This document shows positions 34,462 through 46,075 of a stretch of DNA of 64,000 nt, in pieces. The stretch spans positions 124,001 to 188,000 of the forward strand of contig SNVD02005031.1 in the NCBI GenBank assembly GCA_013180625.2. The letters run 5' to 3'. The stretch is from Boswellia sacra (Eukaryota > Streptophyta > Magnoliopsida > Sapindales > Burseraceae). The translations under genes and the position numbers were made by a program. Below the pieces are notes generated by a model. That model worked only from the letters and a program-made list of their open reading frames with translations, was not told the DNA's origin and did no database searches. How positions within the stretch are numbered: the stretch's first letter is position 1; each line of letters opens with the position of its first letter.

Positions 34462-36475
34462 CTTGTTTGGGAGACGGGCTTAGCATGGGACTGGATAACA
34501 GAGAAGGATTAATAATCCTGGACTCATGTTTGGTAATTTATATGGGTTGTGTTTATTAATCTTAACAGTAAAATAAGTCTAAATTTTCAGGACTATTTAG
34601 TCCCGTTCTCTACCTTGGGATAGCTTAGGATGGGGACTAATTAAGGCATACGGGTTATGCTTCTCTCTGCTTTCTCCTCCTCAACCTAAGCCAGAAAGCC
34701 ATCTTCTCTTTAGACTAGAACTCAGGTAAAAAATTAAAAATTTTACTCCCTCTCTCTTTTTCTCTCAGTTTTCTTTCACCCATTAGATTATATCCATTAT
34801 CTTAATAATTTCTTTATTTTTTTCAAATTTTTTTCAGATTTTACTTGTTTTTCTTTCGAGTCAGGATTTTGCTGTTGTCTTTTTAAGCTGCGGGCAACTT
34901 GGATCAGGTACTTCTTCACTTTCTTTCTTTGTTTCTTTAGTTGATTTCTTTGTTTTGGGATGTTTTGGTGTGATTTTGGCATCTGGATTCTTGGTTTTGT
35001 GATGTTTCGGCTTCTGGGTTTTGTCAATTTCTTTTAATAAATTGTGATGTTTTGTCAAGATCTCAAACACTCACCATATATAATAAAGCTAATCTAAAGA
35101 AAAAGAAAGCATTGAAGGCTCAAAAGATACCAAAAACTTACAGCTTATAGATACTCCTTCAGGAAAGCAATTTATTTTAAGTTTTGCTGCTGTTCTCAAA
35201 TAGCCAACAGATAACATTTGCATACCTGAAATTAGAAGGAATGGTGGGTTAAATTAAAATTTCTTTGAAGAAAAATTGAGCATGTAAGTAATGATTCATT
35301 TGAAGAAAGTTGCAGAGGTTCAGGTATCCAGAATGCTTTATATGAAATGAGCAAGCACAAACTTTTGTCTTTTTCATGCTCATTTATTTATTCAAAGTAC
35401 TAACTTCTATTTTGACTCACTTTAGTAATTGTGTCGGCTGTTTTTATGGTAGAATTGTTGCACTTTTTTGTTTTAGAGTTGAATGGGGTCATTTGGGCAG
35501 TGATGTCATGTGGGATGGGGTCACACATCTCTCCATCATTTCCTCTCATACATAGTGCCCAAACCATGATAATAAGATCACGAGCAATTCACCTTATCAT
35601 ACATACACTTATGCATTGTACACCCTCTTCTTTATCGATTGTGACCACAAAGACTCAACACTACATGTTAAATTTATTCCTCTCTTCTGGTATTTTTTGT
35701 GTGCATGTATATATATCTTTTCCATCATCACATTTGGCACACTACACACCACACAGCCATGCATTCAGATATATAATATTTGATTTTCACTCCATTGCCT
35801 ATATATTGTAGATAAATAGATGGTACTCCACAAATTCTTTTATCATTTGATTTTCATTATATCTCTAATCATTATTGGCCAGCAAATAATGCATACAAAT
35901 AGGATAAATGAAGGACGCTAAAAACTGAATTTATTATTACTTTTATTAATCAGTATTGTTATTTCATTATTACTAAAATAATTATTTCATTATTACTATT
36001 GAATCTTTATTTTATTTTATGTTTAATTATTAAAAATTATACTCATTTTGATTATATAAATCTTTTGACATCTCTAAATTGATCATATGGAAATTTTCAA
36101 TTACGAGGGCTAATTTCACTTTGGTCGGCCAATGTGCCTTATTGGGGCTTTAAGCATTGTAAAGTTGTGGGTTTAGCTTAAATCTTATTTTGTTGATGCT
36201 GTACACTTTATTTGGATATTGCAGCCAACCATAAATGATTGACTGAATGGCTTTTTACGCCTAAAAGTAACTCACTAATTGAGTTGGGTTGTATTTTCCT
36301 TTAACTAATTATGTTACTTATTTATGTTAGTTATTGATAGGTTAACTGTCATCTGTAAATATTTTAATTATATTTATTTGCTGACTTCATCTTTTGGGTC
36401 TCTGAAATTTTCTTCTATATTTTCAGCCTTAGTAGAATTTTCTAGTCATTAATTAGAGACTTTTGATTATCACAT
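34462..36475. other. Harbinger 5' noncoding region
   Basis: About 2 kb precede the transposase without a recognisable gene. An open frame at 35431-35811 (126 codons) is rich in hydrophobic and His residues and has no family match; its composition follows the AT-rich DNA. Pyrimidine-rich sequence at 34660-34800 could be a leader. Confidence 0.5.
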
Positions 36476-37864
36476 ATGGATAACAAACGTGTTCTGTTGT
36501 TCCTACTTGCGAATGAGTTGCGTATACAAAAATTGGCTATGTGTATGGCAACCGTTGTCCTCTTGCATACTATTGTCACACGGTTTCATGAGAAATATGT
36601 GCTTAAAAATCGAGCATTTGTTAGGCACCAAACTCGTATTAGTGCTCTACACGATATGATAGGTAGCGGTGACATAGAATGTGTGAATCAACTAAGAATG
36701 GATACAAGAACTTTCGGGATATTATGTGAACTACTTCGTGCTGGTGGGAGGTTAAAGATGAATAGTATAGTTTCTGTAGAGGAGCAAGTTTGTATGTTCT
36801 TACATATATTTGCCCATCATGTAAAGATTCGAACAATTCATAATAACTTTAAGCGATCTGGAGAGACAATTAGTAGGTTTTTTAATTCTGTCCTAAATGC
36901 GGTTTTATGTTTACAAGATGTTTTATTGAAGTTGCCAGAGCCGGTGCCTGAGCATTGTACAGATAATAGATGGAAATGGTTTAAGGTATGATGTACAAAA
37001 GCTTAAGATGTTATATGTATTAAGTTTCTAATATATATTTTTAACCTTCATGATTTAACCTGACATACGAATATATGTTTTTTTTTTTTTATGGAATTGT
37101 TTAGGATCATTAGATGGGACTTATATCAAAGTCCATGCTCCTGAGCATGATAAGCCAAGATATAGAACTAGAAAAGGTGAAATTGCAACAAACGTCTTAG
37201 GAGCTTGTTCACGAGACATGTTATTCACTTTTGTATTTCCAGGATGGGAGGGTTCAGCTTCGGATTCAAGAGTACTTCGAGATGCTATATCTAGGCCTAA
37301 TGGGTTAAAAGTTCCTACTGGTAAGTTTATGTTTAAAGAATATAAACAAATAAATTTAACTAATATAATTTATTACGCTCGAGTATAAATTCCTTTTTTA
37401 CATTTGTAAATTTTAGGTTGTTATTATCTTTTGGATGCTGGATACACAAATGGTGAAGGCTTTCTTGCACCATGTAGAGGAACAAGATATCATTTATCAG
37501 AGTGGCGGATAGATATACACCAGCCAACTATCAAGAGTACTTCAACATGAAGCATGCAGCTGCAAGAAATGTGATAGAACGTTGTTTTGGACTTCTAAAA
37601 ATGCGTTGGGCAATCTTACGGAGTCCATCTTTTTATCCAATAAAGACCAAATGTCGAATAATAACTGCTTGTTGTCTTTTACACAACCTTATTAGGACAG
37701 AAATGTCAATAGATCCTATGGAGTTTGAGTTAGATATTTCTAACGAAACCACTAGTGATCATGAAAGTGTTAGTGAAGTTGCTTCGTCTGATCAATGGAC
37801 TGAGTGGAGGGATAATTTAGTATCACAAATGTTCAATGAATGGAGAGGAAATAGGTTTACTTAG
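36476..37864 (+). pseudogene. PIF/Harbinger DDE transposase
   Basis: A HARBI1-type nuclease (DDE_Tnp_4 family) in three exons: 36476-36987, 37095-37320 and 37417-37864. Exon 1 has the helical N-terminal region (MDTRTFGILCELLRAGGRL, FAHHVKIRTIHNNFKRSGET). Exon 2 has the first catalytic Asp in [14 protein letters not shown] and ends at a good GTAAGT donor. Exon 3 has LLDAGYTNGEGFLAP and RNVIERCFGLLKMRWAI, the second Asp and the Glu. Two lesions are visible. The acceptor before exon 2 reads ATGG where AG is needed, and the next AG gives an immediate stop. A frame change near 37505 separates HLSEW from YTPANYQEYF. The rest is unusually well preserved compared with neighbouring elements. Confidence 0.85.
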
Positions 37865-38078
37865 TATTTGAGTTTGTGTAATGACATGTATTTTTTAATT
37901 TCCTTGTAATTGAATAATTCATTTCAATGTTATAGATAATATTTGATATCTTATATGCTGTTATGGTGGTTTTTTTGTTATAGTTAAACATTAAATTTAA
38001 GCATTGATGTTTAATGCCCATTTTTGAATAAATATTTCTTATATTGATATGTACAGATGTAATTTTTTATGCTTAGGT

Positions 38079-39124
38079 ATGGATGTCAGGGGTGATTCTC
38101 AAGTAAATGAAAATGACAAGGGGTGATTCTCAAGGGGTGATTCTCAAGTAAATGAAAATGACAAGAAACGAATGAGACGTACATGGACATATGAAGAAGA
38201 GGAAGCTTTGCTTGTTGAATTGGAAGCAATAGTGGCAACCAGGGGTTGAGCTGATTGTGGTCAGTTCAAACCTGGTTATTTAAAAACTGTAGAGAAAAAA
38301 TTAGCTAAGGTTCTTCCTAATGCTGGATTGAGAGCTATGCTCAACCCATATTGAATCTAAAATGAAGAAATGGAAAAAACTTATGGAGTAATATTTGATA
38401 TGCTCAACACTAGTGGTTTTGGTTGGAATGATGAGAAAAAATGTGTGCAAATTGATAGTGATGAGGCATGGCAATCTTATGTGCAGGTATAAAAGCAAAG
38501 TTTCCATGTCATGTGATTTCATTTATTTTTATAATAACTTATTATAAATATTTCTTCTTATTGTATCATCATAAAACTGCTGAGGGATGGCGAGGTAAAC
38601 CATTTCCTTTATATGAGAGGCTGGCTCTTATATTTGGAAATGATCGTGCAATAGGAAAAGCGGCTGAGACACCTGCTGAAATGGCAGCAAATGAAACTGT
38701 AGAAAATATTGACAGTGTATTTGGCATAGATGATGACTTATCTCCAAGGTCCATAAACCAAACCCAAAGCACCCAAAATGCAAGTCATGTTCAATCAAAC
38801 ACTTCCAAGAGAAAAAAGGTAAAATCTTCTGATACACTTGTTGGAAGTTTAGATAAATTTACTAAGGTGTTTCAAGATGTCATGGAGAAATCAAATGAAA
38901 ATGTGAATAAACTTCTTGAACAGTTGGCAAAGGAAAATGCCAAAGATTCTAAACTCATAGCTGATATTTTGATTAAAATGGGCATTCCTCTTCATCAAAG
39001 AGTTCGCATATTAAGGATTCTTTTGAAACAATCTGAATATGCTGAAATTTTTAAGACATTAAAACATGATCAAGAGAGGATGGAGTTTGTTGAATCACTC
39101 CTTCTAGGTATATATGATGACTAA
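38079..39124 (+). pseudogene. PIF/Harbinger Myb/SANT-like DNA-binding protein
   Basis: This is the second protein of plant PIF/Harbinger elements; it binds DNA and helps the transposase. It starts MDVRGDSQVNENDK and contains RRTWTYEEEEALLVELEAI, the Myb/SANT-like domain. The C-terminal part from 38578 (TAEGWRGKPFPLYERLALIF) to the TGA/TAA region at 39122 is open and long. It includes KRKKVKSSDTLVGSLDKF, a likely nuclear signal and helix. A short tandem duplication of GTGATTCTCAAGTAAATGAA near 38090-38165 introduces a stop, another stop follows at VATRG, and the exon border near 38488-38577 lacks a clear AG. It is therefore probably non-functional. Confidence 0.75.
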
Positions 39125-39983
39125 AAATCTATGTGTGGCAGCATCCTTTTTGTGGTATGATGACTTGTATATGGGGGATTAACAAAGTCAAAAGATGAAG
39201 GCAATGATATCATTTTTTTTGTAACTAATCATAGGTTAGTTTTATTTTTTTGAATCCAATTATAAGGATAGACCTTATGGATGGATGGTGTATGTAATCA
39301 CTAATGATTACGTTTTTGTTCTTTTACATGTAACTAACCAAAATTTGGTTTCGTATCACATGTTGTTTGTTATAGTTAGTGTACCAAGTAATACTTGAAT
39401 ATATTATTGCACTTGATACAATTATATATTACTGGTTATCATGTAACATGTGATGGAAAAATCCTTATGAATTTTAAGTCATTATATATTTTATTTTGAA
39501 TTTTAATTACGTTAATGATAGGTGACAGGTTGAATTTGTTATTATCCTAGTGAAATGTTAAGTAAATAAACAAGTTTCTATCATTAAAATTTTGAATTGA
39601 AAAATTCTCCCATAATCTTGTCTATTTTTTATTTATATATTTTAAAGTAGATATAAATATATTTTGTTTTAAATTTATATTTTAAAAATTGAGTTTGTAT
39701 GTGTTTTATTTTATTTGTATAATTTTTTACATATATAATAAAGAAAAAGAAAAAAATTTAAGTTGTCAATAATAAAAGTTTTGTTATTTGAATATAAATT
39801 AATTCAATAACATAATCCAGTCCTAAATTACACCAAACATGGGATAGGACTACAAATAGTCCAGTCCCTGTTACAACAAACAAAAGATAATACTATATGT
39901 ACTCCAGTCCAGTCCAATCCCAATCCCAATCCTAATCCCACTTTTAGTCCAATCCAATCCAGTCCAGACTTCCAAATGGGCCC
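39125..39983. other. Harbinger 3' noncoding region
   Basis: AT-rich DNA ending in a cluster of CCAGTCC / CCAATCC words (39838-39970) just inside the right end. Similar GGACTGG and GGACTAA words occur near the left end (34485-34640). These are probably subterminal binding sites of the element. Confidence 0.6.
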
Positions 39984-39986
39984 TTG

Positions 39987-40522
39987 GTGTCACATGCAGA
40001 AAAAGTGAACTAATGGGCTATAACAAGGGAAGTTGTAAAGCTACAACAACCACCAGCAACTCCACTGCCCTAATGGTAAAAAAATTTAAGTTATTTTTCC
40101 CAAGTTAAGTTAAAAAAATCAATTAGTAGTTCTAAATTGATGATATTTGCTGAATTATTATGCTCAAGAGTAAGCAATTACTAGGGGAGGGGGTATACTC
40201 GCTGGGAGGGGTGCTACGCCTACTAAAAGGAGTGGTACACCTGCATGAAGGGCGTTTGCACTTGTAAGGAGGAAAGGGAGACCTACTGGGAAGGCATTTA
40301 GATCATCTAGTTCTTCAAATGGGAGTATTCATTTTTTTATTTCTTTATATTCCCTTATTTATAGTACTTGTATGATACAAACTACAATAATCAACAACCT
40401 AGACAAATATCTTAATTCTTTACTTGTAGGTTTGTACCAATGCAGTTGGTAGAGGTGCTGTAAGATCTAGAAATAAAGGTGTAAATGTTGGTTCTGCATT
40501 TGGTGTAGGAACTTCAACTAAG
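39987..40522 (+). pseudogene. MULE transposase, C-terminal part
   Basis: Reading resumes in the frame left at 34458: RIKRIF joins GVTCRKSELMGYNKGSCKA. This is the CCHC knuckle at the C-terminus of MURA-type proteins with spacing intact but two ligands lost (second Cys is Ser, His is Tyr). A low-complexity Gly/Arg/Ser tail follows (GILAGRGATPTKRSGTPA) with one stop, then an intron-like stretch and a last piece (GAVRSRNKGVNVGSAFGVGT). It is cut at 40522 by element 2. After the element the frame ends K-P-stop at 52918-52923. Confidence 0.75.
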
Positions 40523-41877
40523 TGATGAACACTTAAATATGTATGTTTAATAAGAGCTTAGTTCATCATATTGCATTAATAGTGTCATTAAATTCCTCAA
40601 CTTAAGCATATTTGTAGTCTTTGCATCTTTGGAATTAACTTCCTCTTAATTTTAGTTTTCTTACAGGTTCGGTAAAATGGGTATAACTTTTATAGATCAA
40701 AATGGTGAAAATCTTAATGTTTTGGAAAGTTGATTCAATTGTCTACAAGATTGTATTTCACAAGCATCATCAAATTCGGGCTCTTAGTGGACCAAAATTG
40801 GGCTTGAAGTGAACCTATCTACAGTCTCAGCCCAGTCTGACCAGGCCTCAGTATTTGGACAGTATCTCTCAAAATACGTATCCAAATTGTGCAAATCAAT
40901 ATGTTACAGAAAGCTGAGAGAAATATCTATAACTTTCATGAAGACATGGGATTAAAATTCTCAATATTTCAATGTCAAAATCGATGGTCAAAGCCGGTGC
41001 CTAATGATCCCAATTGTCAAAGATATTTACAACTAACATTTGACAATTATGCCCTTGTAATTTGATAAGTTTGCCCCTGGATGTATCTATAAATAGGGGT
41101 GCCTTGTGACCCATTAGGGCATCTTGGCCTTGGCTGGAATATTTTGGCTTTGGCTAGGATCTTGTATTGTGTTTTGTGTGTTTATATTATTAATGAATTT
41201 CCTTTTTCTTACATTTTATTTTCTTTCTATTATAATGTTCTTCTAATTTCTATTTTGCTAAGGTGAAAGGGTGAAACCCTTGATATGAGAATAAGGATTC
41301 TCTAACCCTTAATATGTGCTTAATAATCTTAATCTTATAATGTTTATTCAATATGATTTATATTTAATTTCTTAATCAATCTTGACACCACTCGTAAAGT
41401 GGAGGTCTTGATCCATTGTCGACAATCCTTGGCACATCAAATGCTTGGATCCTTTCTAGATGATGTATGGTTCTTCCTTACCGACACGAATCTAGTTAGG
41501 AACCTTGATTTGTTGTAGACATATGATGATTGACACATTGGATGCTTGAACCTATTTACAAGAAGTGGTATAAATGTTGGTAATGAAACAAATATAATTC
41601 ATATAACTAAAATAGGCTAATTATCCTTATTCGAAATATCAAGGGCGGATCCCCTAATTCATTATTATTGTGTTAATTCCTTTTACTTGCGCATTTTAAT
41701 TATTCTTATCTATTGTTGATATTATCTTGTCATATCTTTGAATCAATTATATCATATTTGCTTAGCATATAATTTGTAGCGCTAAAATCTCCTTCCTCGT
41801 GGATCGACCCCGGTCTCACCGGGTTTATTACTTCGACACTCCTATACTTGGGAGACAATCCTTTTTCGGATGTGTCA
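40523..41877 (+). repeat. Element 2 5' LTR
   Basis: 1355 bp with TG..CA ends and a TATA-like box TATAAATA at 41088-41095. It is clearly the same family as element 1 LTRs but with its own small indels, for example an ATCTTGGCCTTGGCTGG duplication near 41120-41160. Confidence 0.95.
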
Positions 41878-41883
41878 AGTTTT

Positions 41884-41901
41884 TGGCGGCGTTGCCGGGG
41901 A
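41884..41901 (+). promoter_or_regulatory. Primer binding site of element 2 (tRNA-Asp type)
   Basis: TGGCGGCGTTGCCGGGGA matches the tRNA-Asp 3' end at 17 of 18 positions. The single mismatch is at a different position from that in element 1, so the family ancestor matched fully. Confidence 0.85.
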
Positions 41902-42030
41902 AGGTAAAAATTGACGTGCAAAATTGTAAGTATTCTCTTTTCTTATCTTAGATCTAAATTTTTTTATTTTTTATTATTATTATTTTTTTGTGTGTTCATC
42001 TTTTCCTCTCTTTTCTTCTCTCTTTCTTGC

Positions 42031-43623
42031 ATGAAAATTTGGTCACGAACATCTAGTGGTAGACTTGTTAGAAAAACATCATCTTCCTTAGAAAATATGG
42101 CTGACAATCATGAGGAAATATTCACGGATGAAGGGGACAACCATTCGCAACAAAATGATCAAAACCAACGAAGAACCCTCAGAGACTACATGAATCTGGT
42201 AAGGACTAGTGCACCATCTTGTGTAGTTTCTCCTCCATATTCAGTCCATTTCAATTTCAAACCAAGTTTTGTTCGACTTCTACCCACTTTTCATGGCCTT
42301 GACATGGAGAACCCATATTCGCACGTGAAACTCTTTGAAGAGATATGTAGCTCCTACACTGACCGAAATTGTAACATAAACACCATTAGATTAAAGCTTT
42401 TTCCTTTTTCTTTAAAAGATAAAGCTAGAACATAGCTACAAAATTTGAGGTCGAATTCCATCAGTTCATGGGATGAGATGAAATAACAATTTTTGAAAAA
42501 AATTTTTCCTACCCATAGAACAAATTCTCTTAAAAGATAAATTTCTGATTTCTCTCAAAAACAAGGAGAAACCCTTTACCAATGTTGGGATAGGTATAAG
42601 GAACTACTTAATACCTGTCCTCACCATGGGTTTGAAACTTGGAGAATAGTTGCACACTTCTATGAAGGGTTAACACCTCAAGATAGGCAACTAGTAGAAT
42701 TAATGTGTAAAGGAGAATTTAAAGAAAAAGACCCTGAGGAAGCACTTGACTTCCTAGATTCCTTGGCAGAAAAGGCACAAAATTGGGACACTGCTGGCAC
42801 CTATGAGGTACCAGGCAAGGCCCCAATCTCGACATCCAATAGAGGCATTTACAACCTTAGGGAAGACCATGACCTTCAAGCCAAATTTGCATCCCTATCT
42901 AGAAAAGTCGAGGCTTTAGAAATGAAAAAGAGTGGTCAATTGAATTCTATTCAAGAAAATGTCTGTAACATTTGTGATGACAATGACCATTCTACTGATA
43001 ATTGCCCAACTTTGCCTGCCTTTAGGGAATGTCTCCATGAAGAAGCCAATGCCTTGAACACTTTCAAAAGGCCAAATCACAATCCATATTCACAAACCTA
43101 CAATCCTGGTTGGAGAAATCATCCAAATTTTAGCTGGAAAAATGACAATCATGCACAATCTTCACAAGTCCCTTTTCAAACACGACAAAATTTTCAAAAT
43201 TCTCATGATCATGCATATGCTCCTCCTCCTAGGAATGACTTTGAAGAAACATTGTATTCATTCATTACAAAGCAAGAGACTTTCAATAGTCAAACTGCTC
43301 AAACATTAGCAAATTTGTCAGAAACTCTTGCAAAATTTGCATCTACATTTAGCATCCAAGAGAAGGGAAAATTTTCTTCTCAAACATTGCAAAACCCCAA
43401 AGATCAATCTAACTCAAATACAGGGAGTTCAAGTAACCATTATTTTGACCAAGCCAAGTCAGTCATGACCCTTCGCAATGATAAGATTGTTGAAAAACAC
43501 ATTCCTGACCCTTGTGAGAAAGAAGAAGAATCGATCTCTAAAGGACAGGAAGAGGTGGCCAAAGCAATACCTAGCCAAGAGGAAACCATATCCCCATCTG
43601 TGCCTCCATTTCCTCAAGTATAA
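42031..43623 (+). pseudogene. Element 2 gag
   Basis: Same protein as element 1 gag, starting MKIWSRTSSGRLV. The gag domain contains three in-frame stops: TAG at 42433 (Trp in element 1), TAA at 42484 and TAA at 42538 (both Gln in element 1). From 42541 it stays open to 43621. The CCHC zinc knuckle is intact here (C-x2-C-x4-H-x4-C in CNICDDNDHSTDNC). A stop at 43621 (GTATAA where element 1 has GCATTA) separates it from pol. In the ancestor gag and pol were apparently one frame. Confidence 0.85.
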
Positions 43624-43695
43624 GCCACACAAAAGAAGGCAACTCATAATTCTGAAATCTTTGAAATTTTCAAACAAGTAAAGGTCAACATTCCC

Positions 43696-45351
43696 TTGCT
43701 TGATGTGATCAAACAGGTACCTTCTTATGCAAAATTTTTGAAAGACTTGTGCACTGTGAAAAGAAAATTGAATGTGAAAAAGAAGGCCTTCCTAGCTGAG
43801 CAAGTAAGTGCCATTCTTCAAAACAATAATACAGTGAAAAATAAGGATCCAGGTTGTCCTACAATTTCATGTGTTATTGGAGACCATAAAATTGAACAAG
43901 CTTTACTTAATCTTGGTGCTAGTGTGAATTTGTTTCCATACTCGTTTTTTCAAAAACTCAATATAGGTGAGTTAAAACTGACTTCTGTGACTCTTTTGCT
44001 TGCTAATAGATCAATTAAAGTACCAAGAGGAGTAGTAGAAGATGTATTAGTTCAAGTTGATAAATTCATTTACCCAGTGGATTTTATCATCTTGGACACA
44101 CAACCAGTGGAAGTAAGCAATTCAATTCCTGTTTTTTTAGGGCGTCCATTTCTAGCTACTTCTAATGCTTTGATTAATTGCAGGAATGGAGTCATGAAGC
44201 TATCATTTGGGAACATGACATTAGAACTTAATGTTTTTAATATGTGCAAACAACCAAATGAAGGAGAAGATGAAGTTGATGAAGCTAATGTAATTGAATA
44301 TGTTGTGGAAGATCACATCCAAAAAGGGAGTTCTTCTGACCCTTTGGAAACTTCTCTAGTGAATTCATTAGAATCAAGCATGGAACTAGAGTTTGATCTT
44401 TCTGATATATGCTCTTTATTGGATTGTGCACAGGTGATGGAAAAAGGCTCAAAATCAAGATTTGAAGAATTGGGGCAAATGAATGAAAGCAAGGAAGATG
44501 AAGCTCCCAAGCTAGAATTGAAGCCCTTACCTGAAGGACTGAAATATGCATATCTTGGGGAGAATCAGACATATCCGGTGGTAATTTCTTCATCCCTCAC
44601 ATGCGAGCAACAAGGTAAGTTGATAGAAGTGCTTAAAAGGCATAAAAATGCAATTGGGTGGACTTTAAAAGATATAAAAGGCATTAACCCTTTAATTTGC
44701 ACACATAGAATACATTTAGAGGAAAATGCCAAAACATCTCAACAACCTCAAAGGAGATTAAATCCACGCATGAAAGAGGTCATTAGGGCTGAAGTTCTCA
44801 AACTACTTGATGTGGGAATTATCTATCCTATTTCTGATAGTAAGTGGGTAAGCCCTACACAAGTAGTACCTAAGAAATCTGGCATTACAGTAGTTAAAAA
44901 TGAAAAGGGTGAATTATTGCCAACTTGTGTCTCATCTAGTTGGAGGATGTATATTGATTATAGAAAATTAAATGCTGTCACTAGAAAAGACCATTTTCCC
45001 TTACCCTTCCTTGACCAAATTCCTGAAAGAGTAGCAGGAAACCCCTACTACTGCTTTCTTGATGGATACTCAGGCTACTATCAAATTCCCATTGCACTTC
45101 AAGACCAAGAAAAGACCACATTCACGTGCCCCTTTGGCACTTTTGCATTTAGGAGAATGCCTTTTGGACTTTGTAATGCCCCAGCCACTTTTCAAAGATG
45201 CATGTTAAGCATTTTCAGTGACATGGTTGAGCATTGTTTAGAAGTTTTCATGGATGATTTAACTGTCTTTGGAAACTCTTTTGATAATTGTCTTGAAAAT
45301 TTAAAAAAAGTCCTAAAAAGGTGTGTAGAAAAAGGTCTTATTTTGAATTGA
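43696..45351 (+). pseudogene. Element 2 protease and reverse transcriptase
   Basis: 551 open codons hold the aspartic protease and then RT. The protease site reads LLNLGASVNLFPYS: the catalytic Asp has become Asn (AAT at 43909-43911), while element 1 keeps GAT. RT motifs follow in order: IYPISDSKWVSPTQVVPKKS, MYIDYRKLNAVTRKDHFPLP, YSGYYQIPI, FGLCNAPATFQRCM and the catalytic FMDD box near 45248. The RT wording (CNAPATFQRC, FMDDLTVFG) fits the Athila lineage. A TGA at 45349-45351 replaces the Trp of the conserved LNW and ends the frame just before RNase H. Confidence 0.9.
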
Positions 45352-46075
45352 AAAAAATGTCATTATATGGTCACTTCAGGAATTGTTTTAGGTCATGTGG
45401 TGTCTTCTAAAGGAATTGAAGTGGATAAAGCAAAAGTGGAATTAATTTCCCATTTGCCTCCACCAAAAACAGTTAAAGAGGTTCGTTCATTCTTAGGGCA
45501 TGCTGGATTTTATAGGAGGTTCATAAGAAATTTCAGTGCTATATCTAAACCTCTTTGTAACCTCTTAATAAAAGATACTTCCTTTGAATGGACTCAAAAA
45601 TGTCAAAATGCCTTTGATACACTAATTGGACTTTTAACAACTGCTCCAATTATGCAATCTCCTGATTGGTCCTTGCCTTTTGAATTGATGTGTGATGCAA
45701 GTGACTATGCCGTTGGTGCTGTCTTAGGACAAAGAAAAGAAGGTAAGCCTTATGTAATATATTATGCAAGTAGGACTTTAAATGATGCACAAATGAATTA
45801 CACAACAACTGAAAAAGAACTACTTGCAGTAGTATTTGCATTGGACAAATTTCGTTCTTATTTAATTGGCTCTCCAACAATTGTTTACACTGACCATGCA
45901 GCTGTGAGATATTTAATGTCTAAACAGGATGCAAAACCTAGATTGATACGGTGGATCTTATTGCTCCAAGAATTCAACATCACAATAAAGGATAAGAAAG
46001 GAGCCAAAAATGTCGTTGCTGATCATCTTTCAAGACTAACGACAGAGACATTAATTGAAACTTACCTATCAATGA
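45352..46075 (+). pseudogene. Element 2 RNase H
   Basis: This continues the polyprotein frame directly after the TGA. The connection domain ([20 protein letters not shown]) leads to RNase H with [14 protein letters not shown] (first Asp), [11 protein letters not shown] (Glu), [11 protein letters not shown] (Asp) and VVADHLSRL. The tether to integrase is shifted by one missing base near 46062, so the wording [20 protein letters not shown] appears in another frame. RNase H degrades the RNA strand during cDNA synthesis. This whole domain is absent from element 1. Confidence 0.85.

Larger units (their letters stand above)
34459..39983 (+). mobile_element. PIF/Harbinger element
   Basis: A 5525-bp DNA transposon bounded by short inverted ends, GGGCTTGTTTGGGAG on the left and the complement of GGGCCCATTTGGAAG on the right. 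It is flanked by the 3-bp duplication TTG at 34456-34458 and 39984-39986. It carries the two genes typical of plant PIF/Harbinger elements in the same orientation: a DDE transposase and a Myb/SANT-like protein. Removing the element and one TTG restores one continuous MULE reading frame, which confirms the boundaries independently. Confidence 0.9.

Noticed and set aside
35431..35811. 126-codon frame in the Harbinger 5' region
   Set aside because: No motif, AT-driven composition, and not in the place of either Harbinger gene.
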